Positions 54,156-63,334 are shown, numbered from the stretch's first letter. The stretch: DNA of 64,000 nucleotides from an uncultured Acetatifactor sp. (GCA_910585015.1 CAJUCT010000011.1:1-64000); one strand, 5' to 3'. Program-made: numbers and translations. Notes: generated from the letters alone by a model not told the origin.

Positions 54156-54952
54156 TCCGATTGAGTCGGCTCTGCGCCGGATATTTTGGAAAAACTGTCA
54201 TACAGGAAGTCACCATGGAGTTTTTGCCGGGAAAGGTTACCGTCCTGCTGGGCCCCAACGGCAGCGGAAAATCCACGCTGCTGAAAGCGTCGCTGGGGCT
54301 GCTGCCCCTCACGGGCGGTGAGGTTTTGTATGACGATGTGGATATCCGGCGGCTGAAACGCAGACAGATTGCGCAAAAGGCGGCGTTTTTGACCCAGAGC
54401 CGGAACACGCCCTCCGTTCAGGCGCTGCGGATGGTACTGCACGGACGGTTTCCCTATCTGACCTATCCCAGACACTACGGCGGACAGGACTATGCCATCG
54501 CCCGCAGCGCCATGGATGCCACAGGAAGCCGGCAGCATGAAAATACCAATGTCAGCCTGCTCAGCGGAGGCCAGCGCCAGGGGGTGTATCTGGCCATGGC
54601 GCTGGCCCAGGATACCGGGACTCTTTTCATGGATGAGCCCACCACTTATCTGGATATCAGTCGTCAGTTCCAAATGATGCACACTGCCCGCTCCCTGGCC
54701 CGGGAGGGAAAAGCGGTGGTGCTGGTACTGCACGACATCTGTCTGGCGCTGCGGGAGGCGGACCGCATTGCGGTGCTGCAGGAGGGCAGGCTGCTATGCT
54801 GCGACGAATCGGATGCCATCTACCAAAGCGGTGTTCTGGAACAAGTATTCGGGGTGGGGGTACACCGTGTGGATACCCCTCACGGCATGCAGTATTATTG
54901 TGTCCCGCGGCGGGTTCCCGGCCGGATCGCTGAAGAATGTCAGAACACATAA
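54152..54952 (+). CDS. ABC importer ATP-binding protein (FepC/BtuD-like)
   Basis: 266 residues. Walker A GPNGSGKST (about 32-40), Q-loop, signature LLSGGQRQGVYLAMALAQ, Walker B TLFMDEPTTYLD and H-loop LVLHDICLAL are complete. Forms the importer with the overlapping permease. Confidence 0.94.
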   Translation: MIRLSRLCAGYFGKTVIQEVTMEFLPGKVTVLLGPNGSGKSTLLKASLGLLPLTGGEVLYDDVDIRRLKRRQIAQKAAFLTQSRNTPSVQALRMVLHGRFPYLTYPRHYGGQDYAIARSAMDATGSRQHENTNVSLLSGGQRQGVYLAMALAQDTGTLFMDEPTTYLDISRQFQMMHTARSLAREGKAVVLVLHDICLALREADRIAVLQEGRLLCCDESDAIYQSGVLEQVFGVGVHRVDTPHGMQYYCVPRRVPGRIAEECQNT

Positions 54953-55003
54953 AGTAATCGGATATATACCCGGAGTTGGTCTCCATAAACAAGAATATTC
55001 GTT

Positions 55004-55070
55004 TAGGCGATTGTGAAATGTTCTCTGAAAGTGACATCTGTTACCAGAAAGGGAGTTTCGCAAACGCCTA
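55004..55070. mobile_element. 67-bp miniature inverted-repeat element with 11-bp target duplication
   Basis: The ends TAGGCGATTGTGAAA and TTTCGCAAACGCCTA form imperfect inverted repeats matching those of the 29-kb element; the interior GTTCTC..AAGTGAC and AAAGGGAGTTTCGC also match. It is flanked by direct repeats GAATATTCGTT (54993-55003 and 55071-55081). Located between the importer ATPase and the siroheme synthase gene. Confidence 0.85.
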
Positions 55071-55099
55071 GAATATTCGTTAGATAAAAGGAGTAAGAA

Positions 55100-57199
55100 A
55101 TGCCCCATTTTCCCATATTTATGGACTTAAATAACAAACCTGTCCTGATCGTGGGCGGCGGAACCGTCGCCCTTCGCAAACTGCAGAAGCTGATGCCCTA
55201 TGGTGCGCAGCCAACGGTGGTAGCGCCGCATATCCTGCCTGCGCTGGCGGACTTCCCCGGTGTGAAGCTGCGTCAGCGCAGCTTCGACGTTTCCGATCTG
55301 CGTCCGCGGCCTTGGCTGGTCGTTGCCGCCACAGACGATAAAGAGACGAACCGCCGTATCTCTTCTCTCTGCCAAAAGCGTCATATTCCGGTGAACGTGG
55401 CGGACGATCCGACGCTGTGCAGTTTTCTTTTCCCGGCCCTGGTGCGGCAGGGCGCCTTTTCGGCGGGTATCTCCACCGGCGGCGCAAGCCCTACCGCGGC
55501 GGTCTATTTTAAAGAGCGGCTGCGGGAGCTGCTGCCGGACGGGCTGGACGGGCTTCTCGCCTGGCTGGAGTCTCTGCGCCCGGCGGTGAAAGCCGCCATA
55601 CCGGAGCAGAGCAGACGGGCGGCGGCGTTCCGCAGACTTTTTGATGCCTGTATGGCCAAGGGCGGACCCCTGACGCAGGAGGAGACGGAGCGATATATTG
55701 CCGATGCGCTGCCGGGCAGCGTTGCGCTGGTGGGGGCGGGCTGCGGCATGGCGGATCTGATTACCCTGCGGGGATTGCGGCTGCTGCGGCAGTGCCAGGC
55801 AGTGGTGTACGATGATCTGATTGACCCGGCGCTGCTGGATGCGGCGCCGGAATCGGCCATGCGGATCTACATGGGGAAACGAAGGGGGGCACACGCCGCG
55901 TCACAGGCAGAAATCAACCAAAAGCTCATTGAACTGGCCGGATCCGGCTTGCGGGTGGTGCGCCTGAAGGGCGGTGATCCCTATCTTTTCGGCCGGGGCG
56001 GCGAGGAAATGCTGGCGCTGAAAGCCGCCGGGATTCCCTGTCAGGAGGTTCCGGGCATCCCCTCTGCCATCGGTATAGCGGCGGAGGCGGGAATCCCCGT
56101 GACCCATCGGGGCGTGAGCCGCGGTGTGCATATCGTCACGGCCCATACCTCCCACACGCCGGACGGTCTGCCGGAGGATTTTGACGCGCTGGCCAAGCTG
56201 TCGGGTACATTGGTTTTTCTGATGGGGCTGGAGCGGCTGTCTGCCATCACCGCCCGGCTGATGGCGGCAGGAAAGGATGAAAACACGCCCGGGGCGGTGA
56301 TCTCCGGAGGCAATGCGCCCACTCCCGTCCGGGTCCGGGCGCCGTTGTCCCGGCTGGAGCAGGCGGCCAGAAATGCGGGGGTGTCCGCGCCGGCTATTAT
56401 CCTTATCGGAGACGTGGCGGCTATGGACCTGTCTCAAAGCCCGCTTATGGGGCGGCGGATAGGGGTCACGGGCACCCGGGAGGTTGCGGAGAAACAGTTG
56501 AATGCGCTGGAGGCCCTTGGGGCAAAGGCGGTTTGGGTGCTGCGCGTGGGAATAAGGGAACTGCCCCCGGAACCTGTCTGGCGGAGTCTGGAGGGACGCT
56601 CCGGCTGGATAGTGTTTACCAGCGCCAACGGAGTCAGGACCTTTTTCGGGCAGGCGAAACAAAGGAATAGTGTATCGTCTTTTCTGGAAAAGTGGAAGTT
56701 CGCGGTTATCGGCGCCGCCACCGGCGAGGCGCTGGCCCGCTGCGGCATACGGGCCGATCTGTGTCCCGAAACCTTTACCAGCCAGGCTTTGGCAGCCGGT
56801 ATGGGGGCGGCGGCGAAGCCCGGGGAAGTAATTCTTTTGCTCCGCTCGGCGGCGGCCTCGCCGGTTCTGCCCAAGGCGCTGCGCAGGGAGGGTTTTGCGG
56901 TGGAAGACATTGCGATTTATGATGTGGAGACGGAAGCCTGCACCGACCCGCTCCCGATGCTGGATTATCTGACTTTTTCCAGCGCGGGGGGTGTGAAGAT
57001 GTTTTTTGAGCAGTACGGGGCAATCCCGGCAGGGACCCGCTGCGTTTGTATCGGCGGCGTCACCGCTCAAACCCTGTCGCAGTATACGAAAAACGAATTT
57101 TTGACAGCCCGGGAGATCTCGGCGCAGGGAATTGTCGAAACCATTTTGGGGGATCAAAAAGATAACTTTAAGAGCAAAAGAGCAGGAGGGGAAAGCTAG
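55100..57199 (+). CDS. Trifunctional siroheme/uroporphyrinogen fusion (PC2 dehydrogenase-SUMT-HemD)
   Basis: 699 residues with three enzymes in one chain. Residues about 1-205 are a precorrin-2 dehydrogenase/ferrochelatase (VLIVGGGTVALRK, VVAATDDKETNRRI, STGGASPTAAVYFKERLRE). Residues about 207-445 are uroporphyrinogen-III C-methyltransferase (SUMT; LITLRGLRLLRQ, VVYDDLI, RLKGGDPYLFGRGGEE, VPGIPSAIG). Residues about 455-685 are uroporphyrinogen-III synthase (RRIGVTGTREVAEKQ, IVFTSANGVRTFF). Together they take hydroxymethylbilane through uroporphyrinogen III and precorrin-2 to siroheme. CysG fuses only the first two; the added HemD makes a rarer triple fusion. Its product is the cofactor required by the sulfite-reductase-like domain encoded upstream, a clear functional link. 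Starts at ATG after AAAAGGAG. Confidence 0.93.
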   Translation: MPHFPIFMDLNNKPVLIVGGGTVALRKLQKLMPYGAQPTVVAPHILPALADFPGVKLRQRSFDVSDLRPRPWLVVAATDDKETNRRISSLCQKRHIPVNVADDPTLCSFLFPALVRQGAFSAGISTGGASPTAAVYFKERLRELLPDGLDGLLAWLESLRPAVKAAIPEQSRRAAAFRRLFDACMAKGGPLTQEETERYIADALPGSVALVGAGCGMADLITLRGLRLLRQCQAVVYDDLIDPALLDAAPESAMRIYMGKRRGAHAASQAEINQKLIELAGSGLRVVRLKGGDPYLFGRGGEEMLALKAAGIPCQEVPGIPSAIGIAAEAGIPVTHRGVSRGVHIVTAHTSHTPDGLPEDFDALAKLSGTLVFLMGLERLSAITARLMAAGKDENTPGAVISGGNAPTPVRVRAPLSRLEQAARNAGVSAPAIILIGDVAAMDLSQSPLMGRRIGVTGTREVAEKQLNALEALGAKAVWVLRVGIRELPPEPVWRSLEGRSGWIVFTSANGVRTFFGQAKQRNSVSSFLEKWKFAVIGAATGEALARCGIRADLCPETFTSQALAAGMGAAAKPGEVILLLRSAAASPVLPKALRREGFAVEDIAIYDVETEACTDPLPMLDYLTFSSAGGVKMFFEQYGAIPAGTRCVCIGGVTAQTLSQYTKNEFLTAREISAQGIVETILGDQKDNFKSKRAGGES

Positions 57200-57272
57200 G
57201 AGGGTATTTGCCGTAAAACAGCGGATAGTTGACGCATTTTCATAATAACCGACAGAAAATGGCAAAAATTTG

Positions 57273-57301
57273 TGGACAATCCCCCGGTGGTAGTATATAA
57301 T
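57273..57301 (+). promoter_or_regulatory. Promoter of the SPFH/zinc-ribbon operon
   Basis: TGGACA (57273-57278), 17-base spacer, TATAAT (57296-57301). The 160-base leader has a perfect hairpin ATCATACGC/GCGTATGAT (57313-57334) and a later GTGCATTGTGG followed by TTTTTT (57380-57397) that could be an attenuator. Otherwise the 262-base gap contains no gene. Confidence 0.65.
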
Positions 57302-57461
57302 ATTATAAGGGGGATCATACGCAACAGCGTATGATATATAGCTTAAGAAACTGTGCAATGTCTGCCGTCCGCGTCATTTTGTGCATTGTGGTTTTTTCGG
57401 AAGCTGCAATGCATTTTTATATTTCTCACTTAAAATACTATTTCTTATGGGAGGAAAAAAC

Positions 57462-58649
57462 ATGAATATTTCTCAAGTATTACAGTTCGAGGGGCCGATT
57501 GACTCGTTGGTGTGGAAAAATCCGATTGAGGATTTCAACACCACCTCCGTGCTGGTTGTGGACGAAACCCACGAGGCTCTCCTGGTGGTCAACGGGAATG
57601 CCTGCGATCTGTTCGGGCCCGGGCGGCACACGCTGGAGACGCCCAACATCCCCCTTGTCAAAAGGATTATCAATATCCCTACCGATGGAAAGACCTCTTT
57701 TCCGTGTAAGGTATTCTATATCAACAAAGTCCATCAGATGGACCTCACCTGGGGAATCCCCGGCGAAATCACTTTAAACGATCCGGTGTATGATATTTTC
57801 CTGCATGTGGGAATGTGCGGCAACATGAATTTCCAGGTCATGGACTCACGGAAATTCATGCTGAAAATGGTGGGCTTTAGGGATGTTTTTGACGCGGAAG
57901 GGATGGTATCGAAGTTCCGGGGCATCATCAAGCAGTATGTAAAATCATACATATCAAAGATTATGAACGTGGGCAAAGTCAGCTACTTTGATATGAATGA
58001 GAACCTGTTTGAGATATCCGAGGTGGTGCGGGAGCAGCTGAGGCCCTTGTTCGAGGATTACGGAATCGACGTGCTCCAGTTCAACATTGAGTCCATCACC
58101 GTGCCCGATGATGACTTTGAGGCGGTGAAAAAGGCGAAAGAGCTCCGGGCTTCCAGAAAGATCCAGGGCTATACCTGGCAGGAGGAGCGGCAGATGGATA
58201 TTGCCCAGACTTTTGCGGGGAACGAAGGCACCATGGGAAATATCGGCGGGGCCGTGGGCGGATTCATGATGGGCGGCGCCTTTGGAGGTACCGTGGCGGA
58301 TATCGCCCGAAGCGCACTGAGCCCGGGAGGCGCCGCGGCGGAAGGCCCTGCCGGGAATATCCCGGGGGCCAAACCCTTTGACGTGGCAGGGTTTATGGAA
58401 AATATGGGCAAGGGAGGGGCGCAGCCGCCTGCGGCGGAGCCCCGGATGGAGGCGCCGGCGGCCAAGGCGCCCGCTACGGCCGGAGGGAAGTTCTGTGTAA
58501 ACTGCGGCCACCCGCTGAGCCCGGGGGCAAAGTTCTGTGAGGAGTGCGGAACCAAGGTGGAGCAGAACTCCAATGTGTGTGCCGGATGCGGATATGTGTT
58601 TACCAGCGAGTCGAAGTTCTGCCCCGAGTGCGGCACAAAGAGAGGATAG
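57462..58649 (+). CDS. SPFH (band 7)-domain protein with two C-terminal zinc ribbons (YdjI-like)
   Basis: 395 residues from the ATG after GGGAGG. Residues about 10-230 form an SPFH domain of the type annotated virion core protein/YdjI (LVWKNPIEDFNTTSVLVVDETHEALLVVNG-like start; GIDVLQFNIESITVPDDD at its end). Then comes a Gly-rich segment (GGAVGGFMMGGAFGG, about 265-285), a Pro/Ala-rich linker and two zinc ribbons (CVNCG..FCEEC near 345-362; CAGCG..FCPEC near 373-390). SPFH proteins scaffold membrane microdomains. In Bacillus the relative YdjI works with YdjG and YdjH to recruit PspA to stressed membranes; the next two genes here have the matching architectures. Confidence 0.85.
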   Translation: MNISQVLQFEGPIDSLVWKNPIEDFNTTSVLVVDETHEALLVVNGNACDLFGPGRHTLETPNIPLVKRIINIPTDGKTSFPCKVFYINKVHQMDLTWGIPGEITLNDPVYDIFLHVGMCGNMNFQVMDSRKFMLKMVGFRDVFDAEGMVSKFRGIIKQYVKSYISKIMNVGKVSYFDMNENLFEISEVVREQLRPLFEDYGIDVLQFNIESITVPDDDFEAVKKAKELRASRKIQGYTWQEERQMDIAQTFAGNEGTMGNIGGAVGGFMMGGAFGGTVADIARSALSPGGAAAEGPAGNIPGAKPFDVAGFMENMGKGGAQPPAAEPRMEAPAAKAPATAGGKFCVNCGHPLSPGAKFCEECGTKVEQNSNVCAGCGYVFTSESKFCPECGTKRG

Positions 58650-58661
58650 TGGGAGGAAAGG

Positions 58662-59354
58662 ATGATGAAAAAGAAAAACAGTTTAATGCTCGGAATTGTT
58701 TACCTGACGATTTTTCTGATATACAACCTGTTCGTATTCCTTATATTCAAGGGATTTAACGCGGTGTTCTGGGTCAGTTATGCCTTTATGGCTGCGGCAT
58801 ATCTGCTGCATATTGTGTGTGTGTTGAGTATTGCCAAAAACCTGAGTGTCAGGGCGGTGTTTTTCGGGATTCCGCTGGGCGCGTTTTCGGTGTACTTTGT
58901 GGCCGCCGAGTTTTTTGCCAGCATGGTATTCATGATCTTCAGGAGGCAGGCCGGCGTGAAGGCGGCGGTATTTGTCCAGGCCATCCTGCTTTGCGTGTTC
59001 ATCGTGATCGCGGTCATATCCATCATGGCCAGGGATGCCGTGCAGCATGTGGATTCCAAGATAAAGGAGAATGTCAGCTTTATCAAGGGAATCAATGTGG
59101 ATGTGGAAATGTTGCTGCAGAGAAGCAGTGACGCCGAAGTGAAGGGTGCGCTCAGAAAGCTGTCTGAGACCATAAAGTATTCCGATCCTATGTCAAGCAG
59201 CGCAGTGGCAACCCAGGAGCAGATGATTATGCAGTACCTGACGGAACTGCGGGTTAAATTTGACGCGGGCGACATGGCGGCGGTGAAGGAACTCTGTCCC
59301 AAGATCGAGCTTTTGTTTGTGGAGAGAAATACGAAACTTATGGTTTCCAAGTAA
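58662..59354 (+). CDS. Four-helix membrane protein with cytoplasmic helical tail (YdjH-like position)
   Basis: 230 residues starting at ATG after GGAGGAAAGG. Four hydrophobic helices (about 9-30, 34-57, 63-88, 98-121) are followed by ~105 charged, helical residues (VDSKIKENVSFIKGINVDVEM). It starts 12 bases after the SPFH gene and precedes a zinc-ribbon protein. I do not recognise the family with certainty; the analogy to YdjH rests on topology and order. Confidence 0.7.
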   Translation: MMKKKNSLMLGIVYLTIFLIYNLFVFLIFKGFNAVFWVSYAFMAAAYLLHIVCVLSIAKNLSVRAVFFGIPLGAFSVYFVAAEFFASMVFMIFRRQAGVKAAVFVQAILLCVFIVIAVISIMARDAVQHVDSKIKENVSFIKGINVDVEMLLQRSSDAEVKGALRKLSETIKYSDPMSSSAVATQEQMIMQYLTELRVKFDAGDMAAVKELCPKIELLFVERNTKLMVSK

Positions 59355-59376
59355 AATATAAGGAGTGTAACCGCTC

Positions 59377-61380
59377 ATGGCTGTGAATTTTATTGCCAGA
59401 AAATGTGCCTGCGGAGGAAAGCTGGAGTTTGATCCCGCGAAGAAAATATGGATTTGCAAATACTGCGGGACGGTGGTCGAGAGAGAGGCCACATTTGACA
59501 AGGTCCAGGTGGACGGAATTGAGGGTATCAACGATGTGGTGCGTCAGACCCTCATGGATGTGGCCAACAATAAGATGGAAAGCGCGGGCAGGAACCTGGA
59601 GGACTGTGAGAGGAAGAACCATAAGCATGTGGGGACCCTCATTGCCAATATCAGTTACAATCTGGCCATGATTTCCATGGCCAGGTCTCAGGAGGAAGCC
59701 CGAGGATATCTGGACAAGGTAAAACTCTATGCAAAGCGGCTGAATGAGGAATATCCGTCTATTGCCGAGGACGAGATCAATATGTATGAAGCCTTTGGGG
59801 AGGGTGTGGCGGATATATACGCCAATCTGCTGGTGGTTTTTGACACCCTGAATGACGGGGGCCGTGTGGAGTACATTTCCTCCAGGCTCAAGCCGGCGGA
59901 AATATTTTCGGAACATGCCAACGGCACTCTGCTCAAAATATCCCTCAAACGGGAGAACTATGATGTGGCGGAGACCGTACTTCGGAACACGAACCATATC
60001 GACAGAAAATCCGGCCTGCAGGAGTTGATGCTTCACTACCCCGACAATGGCCGGAAGCAGGAACTGCTGGGGCTGGTATTCCGGCCTCAGACGGCGGGGA
60101 ACATTCCCAGAAACTTTTTTGAACAGTATTTTACCGAGAGCGGTGATTCGATCAGGACCAAGGCTTACATCCTTCGGACGCTGGCCGGAGCGGATATAAA
60201 ATGCAATGCGGAGGCCGTGGCCAGGGCCCTGCACGGCCAGATGGAGGGCTATGACACGGCGAAGGAAGCCTTCTCGGCACTGTATGAAGCCAAAGTGAGC
60301 GACCAGGAGACAGAGGCGATTCTGGTATTTTGCCTCATGGAGAATCAATCCCATGAAGTGATCAAGGCTTTCTTTGACGCACTGCTGGAAAAGGGCGTGT
60401 TCGTACAGTTAAATTCCCGGGCCGTCATTTCCTATTTGGACGGTTGGCCGGGTACGGTGAACGAGAAACTGGAAGTGCTGGAGAGGATGTTCCGGTTCGA
60501 GGTGGATGGAAAATCCAAGGATGCCGTCTACAATTATTATCTGAACAACAATCGGGATCCCTATCCTGACCGGATCAAAGTAATAGATTTTCTGTTGACG
60601 AAGGACTGTCCTATCTCCAACACCACGACCAGAAATTATATCCTGCGGACATCCGTGGACGGGGAGGGCAAGCCGGCCATTGTGGAGAAGATCTTCGAGA
60701 CCGGGATCAACAAGACCTATCTGGGGGATCTGCTGTCGGAGTACCTGTTGTCCTCCGCGGATCCGGAGGAAGTCAAGGCTCCTGTGTCGGACTGCCTGAT
60801 CGGCATGGGTTTTAAGGTGGATTCCAATGTGTTGACACAGTATGTCACATCGAACATAGACGCCGTAGACGCCAGGATAGAGAAGGCAAAGCGGCTGATT
60901 GCCAACGGTACTTCGGTGAAGGCGGACTGCCTGGAAAACTATATCCTGTCCGTGAAGGAACCGGAGGATTTTTCGGAGCAGATGTTCAACCTGCTGGCGG
61001 GCTATTCTTTTGCCGTCGGATTTGCCGCCTACGCCCGGTTCCTGCTATTCTGCAAGGATATTGACAAGGTGCGGCACCATGCAAAGCTGGCCGGGAGTCT
61101 TTCCGGTGACTTAAACGGCACACAGACCACGGTGAAGCATGGCATGGACAGTGTGGTTTGCAATCTATTGCAGGCGTATGTGCTCACGTCGGGCGATTCT
61201 TATGACGTGGCAAAGGCCATTGTGGAAGAATTGCTGGGAGCTAAGATCAAGCTGAATACGGAGGTCACAGTCAACGGAAATACAATGAAATTCAAAAAGT
61301 ATGTGGGAGAGCGGAAGGCGCTTCTCTCTCCCCTGACCTTGCAGCTTTGCGAGGAGAACAGGATGTTTTCCCTGTTTTAA
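59377..61380 (+). CDS. Zinc-ribbon protein with long helical-repeat body (YdjG-like N-terminus)
   Basis: 667 residues. The N-terminus has a rubredoxin-like zinc ribbon (CAC at residues 10-12 and CKYC at 27-30). The remaining ~600 residues are helical with repeated patterns such as AETVLRNTNHIDRKSGLQELML and LLGLVFRPQTAGNIPRNFFEQY, suggestive of alpha-solenoid (TPR/ankyrin-like) repeats. No membrane helix. It begins 22 bases after the four-helix gene. The zinc ribbon resembles that of YdjG, but the body is about twice as long, so it is not a simple orthologue. Confidence 0.7.
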   Translation: MAVNFIARKCACGGKLEFDPAKKIWICKYCGTVVEREATFDKVQVDGIEGINDVVRQTLMDVANNKMESAGRNLEDCERKNHKHVGTLIANISYNLAMISMARSQEEARGYLDKVKLYAKRLNEEYPSIAEDEINMYEAFGEGVADIYANLLVVFDTLNDGGRVEYISSRLKPAEIFSEHANGTLLKISLKRENYDVAETVLRNTNHIDRKSGLQELMLHYPDNGRKQELLGLVFRPQTAGNIPRNFFEQYFTESGDSIRTKAYILRTLAGADIKCNAEAVARALHGQMEGYDTAKEAFSALYEAKVSDQETEAILVFCLMENQSHEVIKAFFDALLEKGVFVQLNSRAVISYLDGWPGTVNEKLEVLERMFRFEVDGKSKDAVYNYYLNNNRDPYPDRIKVIDFLLTKDCPISNTTTRNYILRTSVDGEGKPAIVEKIFETGINKTYLGDLLSEYLLSSADPEEVKAPVSDCLIGMGFKVDSNVLTQYVTSNIDAVDARIEKAKRLIANGTSVKADCLENYILSVKEPEDFSEQMFNLLAGYSFAVGFAAYARFLLFCKDIDKVRHHAKLAGSLSGDLNGTQTTVKHGMDSVVCNLLQAYVLTSGDSYDVAKAIVEELLGAKIKLNTEVTVNGNTMKFKKYVGERKALLSPLTLQLCEENRMFSLF

Positions 61381-61433
61381 GAGGGACAGGACGGGAGAGA
61401 ACCAGAGATTAAAGAGGATGGGGAGGCGATGGA

Positions 61434-63188
61434 ATGACTGAGGCAGAAGCGATAGCGGAGCGGGCGGAAGCGGAACGGCTTGCCGCGGAGATCAGACGGC
61501 TTTCAGGCCAGATCGACAGGGCAATTGCCGAGAATAACGAGTTGCAGGCGGAGTTGGCTTCATTAATCCGTAATTTGGAGATACTGACCAAAAACGCACA
61601 GGTGATGGACGCCGAAGTGAACAGATCGGTGGAATCCTTAAAGGGCCGGATCCAGAATGCGGAAGTCAGCACAAGCGAGTTGTTTGCGCTGATTGACGAC
61701 TTGGCCAATTCCTATTATATGTTTAAGAACCTGAGTACTGCCTCTAAGAACGTCACGCAGTACACGGATGAATATTTTACAAGGTTTAAATTCTTTAACG
61801 AACTGCGCCGGATAGCCCTGGGATATGTCATCGGCCTGGACATGCATATCTGTTCGGACGAGACCATGCGGAAAAAAGTGGAGGCGGCCTATCTTGCCAA
61901 CACGGGGTACTGGCTTGCCTATGGGATCATGGCGGTGATGCTGTGGGCCGGCGACGAACAGGAGGCGGCCAGAAGAGCCATGTCCAAAGCCCTCTCCATG
62001 GATTATTACAGCAGTTCTCTTTTTTTCCTGTTGATCAATCTGCGTTTTACCAGAGTGGATGTAGCCAGGAAGTGGTATCTGGCTTATCTGGAGCGGGTGG
62101 ACTACGAGAACCTGGAGGATGAGTGGCAGTATCTGCTCCAGGCTTATCTGTCCGGCGTGTTCGGGGTGGACAAGGAGTTTAACCGCCTGGTTCATGACAG
62201 TTTCACCAACATGCTCCAGCAGATGGAGAGTATGCACCCCAACTACGGGAACAAGGTGATTGACAAAACCTTTGTGTATTCCGGCAGTTACATACATGTG
62301 ACGGACAACGAGTTTGAGACGCTGCGGAGAAATTCCCCGGACTATGGCGAGATGAAGGCATTGCTCTCCAACGCGGAGAAGAATGAGGTATTGGCAGTGC
62401 ATTTGAGGGGTATTCTGGAGGACGATACCCGGCCTGAATCGGATATGTTCCAGCGTATTGAAGACATATTGTATGATCTGATCAATGCCTATGACAACGA
62501 GGAATTGAAGGTCATAAAAAATAAGAGATACAGTGAGATGGTCATAAAGGCCAGGGGAGACCTGGGAATGGCCCAGCAGTTCTACAATCTTGAGTTCCCC
62601 AATGAAAAGAGCACCAAGGCGCTGGAGGATCTGCTGTTTGAATGGGCCTTTGAGGAGGATCCCAGGAGGGTGGATATCACGGTAAAGAAATTCGCCCTGT
62701 CCCATTTGAATAAATGGCTGGCCAAGGGTTTTGCCGCGTTTGCGGAAGGGTACCGCAGGCAGGAAAAGGAAAAATACAAGATTGCCATCGACGGGTGGGC
62801 GGACGAATGTGACGAAAACTCCTATGAGGAAGCCAAGGGCAAGCTGGAGAGACATTATAACAAGAACCGGGCATCGGATATCCTGCAGGACAAGTATGTG
62901 ATGATCTTTGCCTGCATGGCGCTGGGGGCGCTGGCGCTTCTGGGGATTACAGCCTTCCTGTTCAACAAGGTTACGCTGGTGATAGGCATCATGCTGGGAG
63001 TCGTCAGCGGCTTTCTGCTCTGGCGGAGGATTTCGGACCTGCAGGCCATCCTGCGCAGGAAGCGGGAGAAGGGGTGCGAGTTGCTGCGCAAGGCCACCGA
63101 GGAAATGGGGCGCTGGCGGGAACTGTACAGGTTGGAAGACGCCAAGAACGCGGACCTGGTGGCGGTTTTTGACAATATGGAATTTTAA
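61434..63188 (+). CDS. Coiled-coil/helical protein with C-terminal membrane hairpin, paralogue A
   Basis: 584 residues. An N-terminal coiled coil (about 3-90, rich in Glu/Ala/Arg: AEAERLAAEIRRLSGQ) leads into a helical domain (about 100-250, YWLAYGIMAVMLWAGDEQEAARRAM, SSSLFFLLINLRFTRVDVARKWYLAYL). A further helical region follows, then two C-terminal membrane helices (about 488-510 and 513-535) and a cytoplasmic tail. The central domain is clearly paralogous to the next gene. No known family recognised. It lies in the SPFH operon. Confidence 0.75.
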   Translation: MTEAEAIAERAEAERLAAEIRRLSGQIDRAIAENNELQAELASLIRNLEILTKNAQVMDAEVNRSVESLKGRIQNAEVSTSELFALIDDLANSYYMFKNLSTASKNVTQYTDEYFTRFKFFNELRRIALGYVIGLDMHICSDETMRKKVEAAYLANTGYWLAYGIMAVMLWAGDEQEAARRAMSKALSMDYYSSSLFFLLINLRFTRVDVARKWYLAYLERVDYENLEDEWQYLLQAYLSGVFGVDKEFNRLVHDSFTNMLQQMESMHPNYGNKVIDKTFVYSGSYIHVTDNEFETLRRNSPDYGEMKALLSNAEKNEVLAVHLRGILEDDTRPESDMFQRIEDILYDLINAYDNEELKVIKNKRYSEMVIKARGDLGMAQQFYNLEFPNEKSTKALEDLLFEWAFEEDPRRVDITVKKFALSHLNKWLAKGFAAFAEGYRRQEKEKYKIAIDGWADECDENSYEEAKGKLERHYNKNRASDILQDKYVMIFACMALGALALLGITAFLFNKVTLVIGIMLGVVSGFLLWRRISDLQAILRRKREKGCELLRKATEEMGRWRELYRLEDAKNADLVAVFDNMEF

Positions 63189-63201
63189 GATAGAAATACG
63201 A

Positions 63202-63322
63202 GGAATATGCGGAACTCTAACAGCATATTCCCGGACGGCACACTGATTGAAATACGGACGCCCAAGCGGCCGAATTTCAATCACCGGTGTGTGTGCAGGG
63301 AGGGAATATGCGGAACTCTTAA
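63202..63322 (+). repeat. 101-bp double-hairpin repeat upstream of the last gene
   Basis: The block GGAATATGCGGAACTCTwA occurs at 63202 and again at 63303. In between are a stem GGAATATGC/GCATATTCC and a second stem GATTGAAAT..ACGG/CCG..ATTTCAATC. It is clearly related to the 104-bp units at 34139-34383 and, like them, ends just before a ribosome binding site (AGGAGGGG). Confidence 0.85.
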
Positions 63323-63334
63323 TAGGAGGGGAAC

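Noticed and set aside
55901..57358. A 485-codon open frame antisense to the siroheme synthase fusion
   Set aside because: The opposite strand encodes three recognisable enzyme domains; the antisense frame is a GC-rich shadow.
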